A stretch of DNA of 64,000 nt from Tetracentron sinense (Eukaryota > Streptophyta > Magnoliopsida > Trochodendrales > Trochodendraceae), in assembly GCA_015143295.1 (NCBI GenBank), contig CM026563.1, positions 1,922,001 to 1,986,000 of the forward strand, in the 5' to 3' direction. Positions within the stretch are counted from its first letter, which is position 1; every line of letters begins with the position of its first letter. The position numbers and the translations under genes are program-made. Shown piece by piece: positions 21,593-33,400 of this stretch. Under the pieces are notes generated by a model. That model was not told where the DNA came from. It ran no database searches and worked only from the letters and a program-made list of their open reading frames with translations.

Positions 21593-22068
21593 TTAGGGCT
21601 GCACAAAGCCCGATCGGCCTGTTGGTGTGGCTCGGCCCGAATTTTAGGCTCGAACAGGCCAAACCAAGCATAAAAAAAAAGCCCGAAAACTCAATCAAGT
21701 CAAGCTCGGGCCAACCCCCGTGCGTCTTGGCCCGGCTTGATTGAGGTTCGGTTCGGCCCGAACTCGACTCGGCTCGAATATTATTAAAAAAATAAAAAAT
21801 AATAAAAATATTATTTATATATATAAATAATATAAAATATTATTATTTTTTTAAAAAAGGATTCAAGCCGAGCTTGAGCCAAGCCAAGCCCGGCTCGAGC
21901 TTGAATCAATTCGGGCCAAGCCGAGCTTCGAGCCACGATTTTGAATTCGGGCCGAGCTTCGGGCAGCACTTTCAAGTTCCATTTTGGGTCGAGTTGGGCT
22001 TCGGGCCTCGATCAAATCCATTCGAGCCGAGCCGGACTTGGCCAAGCCCGGCCCGAATACAGCCCTAA
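21593..22068. mobile_element. palindromic MITE with TTAGGGCTG termini
   Basis: Terminal inverted repeat TTAGGGCTG...CAGCCCTAA, with arms rich in GGCTCGGCCCGAA-type text, and a 60-bp A/T-only palindromic centre (21780-21850). This layout matches a very common plant hAT-type MITE. The 8-bp flanks agree at only 5 positions, so the target duplication has decayed. Confidence 0.7.
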
Positions 22069-22955
22069 TCCTAGCTCTGGTATTTTCGACTTTTGCTATG
22101 TAACCCTAATACTATTAAGAATAAGAGTGGGTGGCTACTGTTGTTTTAGATCGCAACTTGAGGGAATCACATTAATCTTGTGTTTTTGTGTGTGTTTGCT
22201 CTTGTTCTTTTTCTGTCTAAATTTTGTGTCACACACGGAAACACAAGATTAACGTGGTTCCCTAACACTACCAAATCACAGAAAAGGAAATGGCAAAATA
22301 TTCAACCAATGAGCACGGAAAATCACCTGGAATTAGTTAGTTTTATGTTTGTTTAAGGGAAGGTGTAAGATGTTTTGTTCAAACCAACTTGCTATGAAGG
22401 TCCAGTAGCACCAAAATTTTTTTTTAATTTAGATATAATATCTAATTATATGGTTAAAAGCTTTCATTAACCACCTTATCAGGCAAAAAGAATGTCTTTG
22501 ATTTATAAGGCTAACTGGCTTTGTTTGCTGATATTATTCGACTATTGTAGATATCATAGTATCTCTCTGTTCCTGGAAAAGAGCGATATGTTCTCAACTG
22601 CATATATTCAAGGCTTCAAGCCACCGCAGCATCAATGGAATAAAAACACTATCTATGAATGCTTAGCAAAAGTTTCATTTCTCGAATGAAACTTGAAGCC
22701 ATTGATGATTCGTAGATTTGACTCCTGCAAAACCAAGGCCTCAAATCTCAATGCCAAGCAACTCTGAAACAGTGAGTGTGCAATTAAGAAATCAAGTAGC
22801 ATAAAACACCCCTCCATATTTAAATTAATACCATCCAACCGACAAAAGCCTGGTAATTTTCAATTCAGATAGAAACCAGATGCAAAAACAAAGGATATTA
22901 AACAGGAACAATATATAGATCAATAGGTACTACGAAAAAAGTATCCTATGATTTT
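22069..22955. other. intergenic, nothing recognised
   Basis: Includes a pair of inverted phrases around 22168-22250 (TTAATCTTGTGTTTTTGTG and its inverse CACAAGATTAA), possibly an LTR or MITE scrap. No coding segment is supported. Confidence 0.4.
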
Positions 22956-22959
22956 AATG

Positions 22960-23545
22960 AGTTCAAAGCAAGTTCAACAGATCGAAAAATAAAACAAATG
23001 ATCACCAAGCCAAATGGTTTGGCTAAAACACTTTAAAAGGGTATATAGAAGTAGAAGTGTAAGGGTCGTAACATCTGTAATCTTGGACACGGCCTCCCTG
23101 ATTATACGCCACATACACTGAGAACCAGATGACAATAAGCCAATATGGATATTGAAAGCACTCACTATTGCCCACCTGCTCATCTTCATCATCATTAGCC
23201 TCTTATCCCAAATATTTGGAATCGACAACATGAATCATGTTCCAACATTTCAATTAAAAGCCATTTTGGCCAAAGCATGTATAGTATAATTTTTCCTCAG
23301 TATCTTCATTCACGTAGTTTTTGGCATTCTCCTCACTTTTTTTAGAACCTTCAACTTGACATCAAATCAATCCTCACTGGTTTTATTATTGGATTGAATA
23401 TGTCTAAACCATCTCAATAGACCATTTCTTATTTTATCATCTATTGGAGTGACTATCAGATTCTTTCCAATGCACTCACTTTTGATCTTTATCTTTTTTT
23501 GTCTTTCCACTAATCTATCTCGGTTACACTAATTCTACTATTGCC
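22960..23545 (-). pseudogene. LINE reverse-transcriptase tail relic
   Basis: On the minus strand around 23490-23390 the translation KSECIGKNLIVTPIDDKIRN followed by LLRWFRHIQ matches the LRWFGHVQRRP landmark at the C-terminal end of one class of plant LINE reverse transcriptases. Further down (near 23240-23200) HVVDSKYLG corresponds to the usual VADPxxLG end. The frame is interrupted by stops and shifts, so it is a dead 5'-truncated copy. Confidence 0.65.
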
Positions 23546-25775
23546 CCACCAAGTAAAATCAAAATATATTTCAAATATGCATTTATAATCATCTCACACC
23601 AAATAACTTTTTTAATATCAAAAAAAAAAAAAAAACTCTTTTAATACTAGAGATTAATTTTCAGCTGGAGCCATGCTTCACAGTGATGAAAGGCAGCTCC
23701 CTTTTTTACACTAAGGCGATGACATGTTTGTAATTACTAAAAGTGGCCGGAGTAATTTTACAATACACGTAATTACAAGATTGCCAATTGTGACAGTGTG
23801 AAAAGGGAAGTTCGGTCAACACGGTGATGCAGAGCTCATCTTTGTATTTAAACTGTTAATACCGGCACAAATTCTGACAAGCAGCTTAGACACAAAAACG
23901 GAGCAACAATCTACTACTACAAGTTTCATAACTTACTTGGCATTGGTCTAGTGTATCGAATTCCATCCAATTTGGGAAAATGAAAAATAAAAATAAAAAA
24001 TCGTCAAGGTTAATCAATAGAGAAGTTCTAAGTACAGGAAAAAAAAAAAAAGAAGACATGCCTCAACCTGAGCAAAAACGCGAACTAAGATTTCAAGGAT
24101 GGAAACCTTTCTGCCGAACAGATTTATCTGCAATTTCATGAATAATACAACCGAATTCACTTCTCATAAACTCTCTCAAGCTCTATCTGATTTCCGTCAA
24201 TGATTTCATCTCTTTCGAAACCATAACCGATTCCAGAATTCGGAGAGCTCCATCGTCCAATCTGCAAGATTTAAAAACAAAAAAAAAACAAGAGATTTAA
24301 ATCTAAATGCTGGGCGACTCAATCCAACATTTGAGAGGGAAGTCGTGGTTAAGGTTTTGGATTTGGTTTGTATATTTGTTGTATAAACATCGATAAGCAT
24401 CGTTGTGACAGGTTGGTTTCCGTTTAGAAGAATAAATCACGGGATTTTATTTTTCTCCCCGATAGTTTTTTGTTTTTTGATTTTTTTTGGAAGAGAAATA
24501 CTAGCTTTAATCTCAGTCAAATTCTACTCTCAATCTCTATCAACCACTTGTCCATTCTTGATGAGAAAGAGTGTTTTAACCACCATAACTTATTTGAAAA
24601 TTGATAGGTGGTTGGTGAAGGCTGAGAGTAGAGTTTGACCGAGAGTAGAGAAAGCACGCCTCTTTTTGGAAATGAGGATATCCAGGCCTCTTAGCCAAAT
24701 CCGGTAATCACTTGAGAGGATTTGGTTTTAGAAAAAATATTAATTATTATTTTATAAAAAAAAAAACCAGGTGTGAATCTTAATCATAGTTGGGGCTGAT
24801 GAAGAGATTGCAAGCACCGCTCTAAATGCGCCACATACCATATCATTTGCCTACTAAGTAATTGTACGCGCAAACCAACATTGTGAGTTGACAAAGTACA
24901 GACATGGTGCTGACCACCGCCAGTACCAATAGGAGAGGATCCCATGTCAAAAGTTAAATGAGATTTATTACAATAGATTACACTTATGCATTTACCTATG
25001 TTAGTAGGGTCAACATATGTTAGTTTGGGTATTGGAGCTCTTGCAACTCATCTAAAGGGATTTGATCCTCCACCTTCCTCCATTAAAGACCACATCTTAC
25101 CATTTACACAAGAGGCCGGGCGTGGACTAGCACATTAAATGAACTCATTTGACTCTCAAAGATGGCTGAGAGTTTGGTGTAGTTGAGAAAAGATAGGGAT
25201 GTTATATGATCTCAATATCTCTTAGTAGATTACAGAGTAGAATACAAGATCTTGTGCGATCTCAATCTTTATCAATGAGTAGAATACAGAGTAGAATACA
25301 ACGGTAGACAATGAACCGCCTATATGTGTTTAGGTCTGACATGTCTTGATATGATCTAGCAGAAATATCTTCTTAGCTCCGGAGAAAATTGATGGAGATG
25401 TCTTTCCCATAACTTTTTTATTTAATACTTCGAATCATATTTAGATTCCTAATCTATCCATGAATTTTTCAGTGTGTGGAGCTAGTCTTTGGGCTTATGA
25501 GAAGTTTAAGACACTTACCATGCTTATTGCCACATATAAACGACTATTATATTATGTTTAGTATTGATGGAATAACTATGACTAATATATTCTTAATTGT
25601 CGTATTGTGTTTTATATTGATGGGATAACTATGAATCAACTATGCCAAATATCTCATTATCCATGGACCACCCAGCAAAAGATGAATAGTAGTGAGGTCA
25701 TTTTTTAAAGAACATATTTAGAGAAGGATATCTACATACTTACAGGTGATGAAGGTACTCCTCTAATGACAAAGG
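23546..25775. other. intergenic, no supported gene
   Basis: AT-rich. A minus-strand stretch 24400-24050 has two acceptor-like TTGCAG sites and a short ATG frame of 15 codons and might be an untranslated leader, but no following exon could be joined. An imperfect duplication of ACAGAGTAGAATACAA occurs near 25230-25300. Confidence 0.4.
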
Positions 25776-25779
25776 ATGT

Positions 25780-26065
25780 GATCAGGGGCGTGGCCAAGAA
25801 TTTATTGTTGGGGTGGACACAATGGTTGATTGAACGCGCATAAGGTGAATTTGTGAAGAATAATTAGGTAGGTATAAAATATTGTTAGTCTAGGGGATGT
25901 GGGTTCAGGGGTGTAACCTCTACTTTTTTTTAAACAACTAAATTTGTAAACAATTTCATCCACTTACTTATCCTACGAGTATTGTTTCTCTTTTTTATGG
26001 GACAGTTGTCCCCTTGTCCTATGGTTATGCCCAGTTAAATTATTAAATAACATAATATTAAATTT
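25780..26065 (+). repeat. dispersed repeat, GGGGCGTGGCCAAGAATTT member
   Basis: Starts CAGGGGCGTGGCCAAGAATTT, contains the family phrase GGGTTCAGGGGTGTAACC, and ends with a GGACAGTTGTCCCCTTGTCC block and a TAAATTATTAAATAACATA stretch. The same phrases occur inverted near 1700-2150 and in ferritin intron 1. No coding capacity. Confidence 0.5.
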
Positions 26066-26215
26066 TTTAGGAATGCTAACCCTACTCTCACCCACCAACT
26101 ACCTATCCAATTTATAATGATTAAAGCATTCTCTCATGCAAAATGGACAAGAGGTTGGTAGAGAATGAGAGTAGGAGTTGATTGAGACTAGGGCTAGCAG
26201 TCTCAATTTTGTTTT

Positions 26216-26397
26216 ATTGGAAGTTGCAGTGTCCCCAACCCTTTGGGTCAAGACTAATCCCTAAGAGTGCGACGTGAGCCCGCAACCTACCACACCAAGT
26301 AAGTCCGGGTATACCCGTGTGTGGCTGGCCCCAAAGGGAGAGTGAGAAATGGAACCCAGGACCTCTCACTTGGGGAAAGCCCCAAGAACCACGGGTC
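26216..26397 (-). mobile_element. tRNA-derived SINE (family S1)
   Basis: A 182-bp insert flanked by the perfect 10-bp direct repeat ATTTTGTTTT (26206-26215 and 26398-26407). On the minus strand the head contains GGTCCTGGGTTCCATTTCTC, a B-box-like sequence. Its tail (minus-strand 3' end, near 26230) resembles the tail of the SINE at 50029-50207: both share the AAGACTAATCCCT / AAGGACTAGTCCCT phrase. Confidence 0.6.
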
Positions 26398-26535
26398 ATT
26401 TTGTTTTCAAAAGTTTGAGACCCTTGATGAATGCGTATGTCCTATTAAATAATTAAATTATATTGCATTTTATCAAAAGTTCAAGAGAGCAACCGCCCCT
26501 TGTCTCATGAATGTCATGTTAAATAATTAAATTAT

Positions 26536-27337
26536 GGGAAGGGATCGAGGGATATATAAGATAAAACATATATCTTCACATATGCTTGTAGTCGTAGGAT
26601 TTGGAAATCCAATGGCTATCATCACACAACTTCCTATGTGAGAGAGGGTATTTAGGGAAATGATTTTTAAAAAAAAAACCGTCTCCTCCTTTTAGGGAGA
26701 CTCTTTCTCTATCTCTAGATGAAGAGGTAAATTGTGGTATTGGAATGAAGTCCTCTACGGTTATAACCAGATTCAAGGGAGTTCGGTTACTCCCATGAGG
26801 TCGCCACATGTCCCTTTTGACACCTTTTAATAGTGGTTAAGATTCACCCGCCCCTATGACTTACCCACCTATCATTGGTTTTTAGAAAAATATATTAAAA
26901 AATTTTAACCCTAGGATTTAGTAAATTTTAACCAGAGTTAAAGAAATTTAATTTTTTTTTTCTAAAAACCAATGATAGGTGAGTGAACACTAGGGGTGGT
27001 TGAATCTCAACCACAGTTAAGGGGTATCAAAAGGGACACATGACAACCTCATGCGCGTAATCGAACTTCCTTGAGTCCGATTATAACCATAGCGGATTAC
27101 ATTTCAATAACTCAACCATAACATAAAATGTCATAACACAAATCATGTAAAGGAGGGAGAGGGAGAAACTCTCCCTAAAAGGAGGAGACGGTTTTAGAAA
27201 AAATATATTTTTCCTAAATATCCTCTCTCACGGAAGAAATTGTGTGATGATAGCCATTGGATCGATCTCCGGATCCTACGGCTACAAGCATATGTGATAT
27301 TATATGTTTTATTTTATATGTCCGTCAATCCCTTCCC
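26536..27337. mobile_element. nested pair of palindromic MITEs (about 0.8 kb)
   Basis: The outer arms (26536-26710 and 27150-27337) are inverted copies. GGGAAGGGATCGAGGGATAT pairs with ATGTCCGTCAATCCCTTCCC, and CCTCCTTTTAGGGAGA pairs with TCTCCCTAAAAGGAGG. Inside sits a second palindrome (about 26740-27110) of family M2, with CATGAGGTCGCCACATGTCC on the left and GGGACACATGACAACCTCAT on the right. The whole could fold into one long hairpin if transcribed. No ORF of note. Confidence 0.75.
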
Positions 27338-27344
27338 TTCCCTT

Positions 27345-27545
27345 AAACAACATAAGTATAAAAGATATTTATTTCCAAAAGTTCAAGGGGTTGCCCACAT
27401 AGCTATGCCTAATTAAATTATAAAATTCCTTTTTTTTTCCAAAGTTCAGGTCCTTGCCCCATGGTATGCCCTATTAAAAAAAGTTATCTTTTTTCTTTTA
27501 AAAAAAAAGTTGAGAGGGGCATGTGCCTCCCTTGCTCCGCCCTTG
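27345..27545 (-). repeat. dispersed repeat fragment
   Basis: Contains the family phrases AAAAGTTCAAGGGGTTGCCC and TATGCCTAATTAAATTAT twice in diverged form, ending at CTTGCTCCGCCCTTG. It is a scrambled or twice-inserted copy of the repeat at 25780 and 59330. Confidence 0.4.
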
Positions 27546-27560
27546 ATGTGACCAAACCTA

Positions 27561-27715
27561 AATAATGTAGCTTCCTTAGGAAGGAGGTTTCAGTTCCATT
27601 CCCGACAGGGTGAGAGTGAGTTGCACTCTCCACCCGCCTTTAACTTAGAACAGATACTGACTTGCTAACCGGGGTTGTGGCCTATACGTGTGTCTCATAC
27701 AAAAAAAATTGGAAA
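27561..27715 (+). mobile_element. SINE-like element with A-tail
   Basis: GTAGCTTCCTTAGGAAGG could be an A box and GGTTTCAGTTCCATTCCC a B box. The segment ends TGCTAACCGGGGTTGTGG...CATACAAAAAAAA. The GCTAACCGGGGTTA phrase recurs alone near 53818, supporting a repeat family. No target duplication confirmed. Confidence 0.4.
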
Positions 27716-29090
27716 TCAATTTTAACAAGGTAACACTCATATTTCATATTGCAATAACAAATGCCATCATTTGTAAAACTCTTCCAAATAACAAAATACA
27801 TTTACTCTTGTAATAAGCCGAATTTTCTTATAGATGAGAACTTTAGTTCGAGTTTGTTAGTGTGGTGATTGAGAGACCCACCTTTGTACTAAATTACACT
27901 ACTAATGTAGATAAATGATATCACCAATAAAAAATAAAAAAAACATGTATTTCCGCACATGATTTTCTACTGTAGTCACATAAGAAATTGTGAGTGCCAC
28001 TCAAAAAAAAGAAAAAAAAATCAACATGTATTCATCATCTCTGTTGAATCAAAATTAATGACAAGAGCTATGATTTTGTGAGTGTGAGAAATCACTTGCC
28101 ACTTGAGTCTATATTTTAACTATTCCCAAATAATCCCACTAGGAATTATCAAGTTCTTTGAGTCACTCTCCACCATAGCATTCTGCAATCCGAAAGGTAT
28201 CTTAAGCATAAAGCAAAGTTCTAGATTGATTTATATTTTTGAAGCACTTGTAACATTCGGGAGTAATCTGTAGCACAAATCTACCCACAACTTTTTTTAA
28301 CTTTTCAATTAATAAAAAACACTTGCCAACTTATGCAGTGGCAATGTGTATCCAGTGGTTTATGATTTATTCTCTTGAACAATGGTGTCACAGATAATAT
28401 GTCCACTGTTTGCCCAACTTCAAATGTTAGTTCTAACCAATTAATTTAGAGTCAAGATAGTTTGCTTTTAATAGAGGCAATCAAAGATCTCACGGATCTA
28501 TCAATCAAGAGATTGCCACTCAAGTATCTCACGGATCCGGCAATCTCTCAAGAGTTGGAAATGGGTCTCAATATTGAAGTAATTCAAACTCTTAACCTTC
28601 TAATACATACTTTAAGTCTATAAATAATAGTGAAAGAGAGAATCAAAGTAAGGTTGTTAAACCACACATTAAGCTCTTTACTCGAGTTTTTACGGTATCA
28701 AATTGTAGTTTCACGACTGTGTTAATTTTTTTTTCTTCTTTTTGCTATTTGCAATGATGACTTCATCTTCGTCCTTCCCAACATCTCCTAATAGGTTTCG
28801 CTCAATTGGATAGCACGAATTACATTCTTTGGCTTGCGCAGTTTTTACCAATCCTTAAGAGCAATGACTATATCAGGTTTGTCGATGGAACAAAACCGTG
28901 TTTAGCTCAAGTCCTTCTTGGTGATGATGAGAAATCAACCACCATAAACCCACGATATCTTGAGTGGTAGCAGAAGGATCAATCTCTTTTAAGTTAGATC
29001 AATGCCACACTCATGCCAAGTGTGCTCTCGATTGTTACTCGACTTTCCTTGAGTTTTTAGCTTTAACATGTGTTGATTTTTGGCTAAAAG
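27716..29090. other. intergenic, nothing recognised
   Basis: About 1.4 kb of AT-rich DNA with a short duplicated phrase (ATCTCACGGATC, near 28487 and 28528). The 63-residue frame at 28964 has no domain or splice context. Confidence 0.45.
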
Positions 29091-29353
29091 GACTTGAAAT
29101 TCTCTATAGTTATAAACGGACTTTAAAGAGTTCGGTTATGTCTCACAAGTATTGATGTGTTTCTTTTAATACTCTTTAACTGTGATTAAGATTCATTAAC
29201 TCTTAGGATTCAACTATCTAACTTTTTTTTAGGAAAAAAATATTGATTCTATAAGATTAAAGTTTTTAACTAGAGTTAAAAGAATACTAAAAAACTTTTG
29301 TGTTGTAAATGGACTCCAAGGAGTCTAGTTATAACCATAGAGGATTTCAAGTC
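29091..29353. mobile_element. MITE (family M2), 263 bp
   Basis: GACTTGAAATTCTCTATAGT on the left is matched by CTATAGTT-type inverse ACCATAGAGGATTTCAAGTC on the right. The next arm block carries AAAGAGTTCGGTTAT and its inverse. The same arms occur in the inner element at 26740-27110. Confidence 0.65.
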
Positions 29354-29397
29354 ATTTGGGAATGCCTGAGAGTAGGGCTAGCATACCTTGTTAATAG

Positions 29398-29982
29398 AGA
29401 TCGAATCACAGCTAATTGTGATTGAACTCAGTGAGAGTTTCAATCGCATCCACGGGTCAATACCAACCGGTCGAATCGGAAAAAATTGGACCGGTCCCCT
29501 CACAGGTTCCCAAAACCTCCAAAACCGGAACTCTTTCAAAACCAGTCAAAACCGGTAGAATCAGTGGTAAAATCGATTGGTAATCAGTCGAAACCAGTTA
29601 GAATCGGGAAAATTTGAAAAAAAAGAAAAAAAAAAATTACTTTTTTACGAAAAGTTCACGGTGGAACTGACCACTCTACCGGTTCGAGGCCCAGTCTGAT
29701 TCTAAAATAGTGCACCTTACATTTCACTACTCTTACATTAGGGATGTTCATCTATATAATTAATGCAAAGCCTTTTTTTAATTTAACCCTAGGGTTAAAT
29801 TTTATAAACCTAAGATTAATTTTTTAAGAATATTTGTTTCTAAAAATTAAGTTTAGATTGTTGAACTAAGAGTTGGTGAATCTTAACCATGGTTAATATG
29901 AATTTAAAAAAAAGGACATGTGTTAACTTGTGGGTGTGATTCAACTCTCCCCGAGTTTAATTACTTGGTTGTGATTCGATCT
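29398..29982. mobile_element. MITE (family M1) with an inserted middle
   Basis: Perfect 12-bp inverted ends AGATCGAATCAC...GTGATTCGATCT, with arms like the MITE at 1084-1415. It is about 250 bp longer because of a stretch (about 29470-29720) rich in AACCGGT-type words, probably another insertion. Confidence 0.6.
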
Positions 29983-30273
29983 TCATTAATAGATACTAAA
30001 CACGATTAGAGCTAACCTTATTTTGATTTTTTTAATTTTTTTTTGAAATGGAACCTCTAGCTCCCATTTCCACATTTTGGCCTAACAAATGGATAGTGAC
30101 AAAAAAAAAACTGGATTTTTCTTAGGTATTGAACGATTAAATATTCTGTGGGTACGGAAGTGCGACTAAATTATTGAGCTTTTGTGCTTTAGTAATTGGA
30201 ACGTAATACGTGGACCAGATATTTTCTTGATACCACAAGAGAGCGAGAAGTATCTCTACGGAAAGTCGGAAAA

Positions 30274-30325
30274 CACGCACTCACCACGCGCTCTTATCCA
30301 TTAATTTATTATAACCGTCCACGTG
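30274..30325 (+). promoter_or_regulatory. candidate ferritin promoter motifs
   Basis: CACGCACTCACCAC (30274-30287) loosely resembles the iron-dependent regulatory sequence of plant ferritin promoters (consensus near CACGAGGCCGCCAC), agreeing at about 9-10 of 14 positions. A G-box CACGTG lies at 30320-30325. Both are within 220 bp of the ferritin ATG. The match is suggestive only. Confidence 0.3.
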
Positions 30326-30490
30326 TAACAACATCCAATGGTACTAATGAACTCTTAAACACCGTCTCTATTTCTATATCTTCATCTCCGAACCACACCT
30401 TCCTCTTCATTCTCCATTTCCTCTGCTTCTCTGTTTTCCTCTATTTTTCTCTGTTTCAATTTCTAGGGTTTGTTCTTCAGAGTAGAAACC

Positions 30491-33400
30491 ATGCTTCTCA
30501 GAGCTGCTTCTGCTTTCTATTTCTCAGCCACACAAGGGGAGAGTCTCGGTACCCCATCGTCTTCTTGCTTGAGCTCTGCTTCTTCTGTCCTGCGTTTCTC
30601 GCAGAGGAAGGGTGTAGATGGGTTCTTCGTTTCTGCTGCTTCGAAGGAGGCCAATCATCGGCCTATTACGGGTGTAGTGTTCGAGCCTTTTGAAGAGGTG
30701 AAAAAGGAGCTTCTTCTCATTCCTTCTGTTCCCCAAGCATCGCTTGCTCGTCATAAGTATTCCGACTCGTCCGAGGCAGCAATCAACGAACAGATCAAGT
30801 GGGTATTGCTTTCTGTTTCTTTATTTGGTCTAATCTACGATCATTTTGTGAGATTTTTGTTTTGTTTTTTTTTTAACATTTCTGTTTTTGTAGAGTTTGT
30901 TTGTTCCTTATTTTTGGGTGTTTTCTCTTGGATTTGGATTCTATTGAAAGCCCTCTCTGTCTTTCTAGTTTCATTTACTATTTTGTTTTCTATCTTCAAT
31001 CGATTCTCGTTATTTATATTCTTCTCTATTGTATTTCTGTTCTTTCAAGGGTTTTCATCGTTTCGACCCATCCATATAAGTTTATTATTGTTTCTTGATT
31101 TTCCTTACAAAACCCTATGTTTTGATTCCCCCTGAAAATTGGTAAAAACAGAGAAAAGAAGATTGCAACTAAAAGTTTAGCAGGGAAACCAAATTTTCTT
31201 TTTCTTTTCTCTGTTTTTATCTATTCTCGTCAACCAAACAGGAGTTAGGAGGGGGCAGCTGCTCTTTCTGAATTTTTGAAAATAATAATAATATATGTTA
31301 TACCATGTTATTTAATTATTTAACAGACATAGCCATGGGCAAGGGGTAGCTGCATCTAAACAAGTAGAAACAATACCAGAAATTTTTTTTATTATACTAT
31401 GTTATTTAATTATTTAACAGTCATAGCCATGAGGCAAGGGACTGCTGACAGAATTGCTGCATTTGAACAAGGAGAAACAATACCGAAGCCCGGATATGTA
31501 TGAAACAAATGAATGAGATGGCCCATGAATTTGGTCTTCAAAAAAAAATTATGGAGACTAAGCCCCTCGACCCCATGAGTTGGTACCCCCATCCCTTAAA
31601 CCCATAATTTTTAGTGCACACTTAATCATTCTCGACAAACTCATTGCCAATTACTTACATTATCAATCAACCATCGCTTGCCCCTATAAGAAATTCATCC
31701 CCCCCCCAAAAGGAGTTAGGATTCTTTATTGAGTATTCTCTATCTATTACATACCCCTGCTTTGAAGTCTTTCTCATCTCCTCTATATCTTATATTTTCT
31801 GGACTTCACTAACTTGCGGATTTTCTCTATTTCTGGAACCACAGTGTGGAATACAATATTTCATATGTGTATCACGCCATGTACGCCTACTTCGACAGGG
31901 ACAATGTCGCTCTCAAGGGACTTGCCAAGTAATCCCTCAAAATCCCAGTTCATGCTAGCTTTTGTGGTGGTAATCTTTATTCAAGCTGATTAATGGTCTT
32001 GTTTCAAATAGATTTTTCAAGGATTCGAGTGTAGAGGAAAGGCAGCATGCTGAGAAATTTATGGAATACGAGGTATTTTCCAAATTGTATCAAATTAAGC
32101 TTCTCTTTTTATCAGTTAATTTGGAAATTTGATGTTTACATTGTTTATAAATCAACAATGATGTTCTTATGATAATTCTCAGAACAAGCGAGGAGGAAAA
32201 GTGAAGCTACAATGTATACTAAGCCCCCTATCTGAATTCGATCATGTTGAGAAGGGAGATGCCCTATATGGTAAGATTCATAGGTTGCTTTGCATAAATA
32301 GATAGATAGATATGTGGTGAAATGCTATCTAATGAACACAAACAAAGAACACACAAGAACACACAAATATACGTGGTTCACCCAACTGGGGCTACGTCCA
32401 CGGAGAGATCACTTTTTTCACTAATAATCAATAGTAAAGAGCCACAATGGTTCCTCAACCTCTCAAACAATCTCTCTCTCTCAAAGAAAAGTTTGGCTTA
32501 ACCTCTTAGCAACCCTAGAATAAAGAGCTTAAATAGGGTAGAAACTTGAAAAACGGAAAAAATTCGCGTCTGCCTTCCGATTGATCGGGCAAGGTCGATC
32601 GATCGAACGGAGCTACCCGTCGGACCGGACTCGCACTAGAACTGTTGCTGAATTTAATTCAAAAACCAACACTCTCCACCTTGGCTTCAATTCTGCTCTG
32701 CCTCAGGTGAAGGATAACCGCATCTCCAAAGATGCTTTCACACCCTCCCTCAAGGGTGTGGACTCCTAATGATCTCATCAAATGCTAACCAAGTCCAAGC
32801 AGTGTTTAAACTTGAAAATGGTAACAGGCTTTATCATCATATCTGAAGGGTTTTCACTTGTGTGAATTTTCTCCAATAGAATCTCCTTCTCAGATATCGC
32901 ATCCTTATGAAATAGAACCACATATCAATGTGTTTCGTTCTTGAATGGTAAATTTGATTATTCACCAAGTGTATGACACTTTGACTGTCACAGCGAAGAA
33001 TCATCTTCTCCTACTTTACTCCCAGTTCACTAACTAGGCTTCTCAACCATATAACTTCCTTGGTTGCTTCTGAAGCTGTCATGTATTCAGCCTCGATTGT
33101 TGACAATGCTATAGTAGGCTGTAACATGGATCTCCAATAAATTGGTCTTCTACCTAGTGTATACAAGTACCCTATAGTAGACTTCCTCTTGTCTAAGTCT
33201 CCAACATAATCGGAATCGACATACCCAATTGTCTCACAATTGTCATTCTTGTCAAACAAGATTCCGACATCAATGGTATCCTTCAAGTACCTCAGAATCC
33301 ATTTCACTGCTTGTCATTGTGCTCATTTCCAGGATTCGCCATATACTTACTAACAACATTGACTCCTTGTGAGATGTCGGGTCTAGTGCAAACCATGGTG

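Noticed and set aside
24206..24400. Minus-strand open frame and possible untranslated leader
   Set aside because: The short ATG frame stops after 15 codons and no downstream exon with recognisable protein could be joined.
30524..30754. Minus-strand open frame opposite ferritin exon 1
   Set aside because: It lies opposite the verified plus-strand ferritin coding exon and has no independent support.
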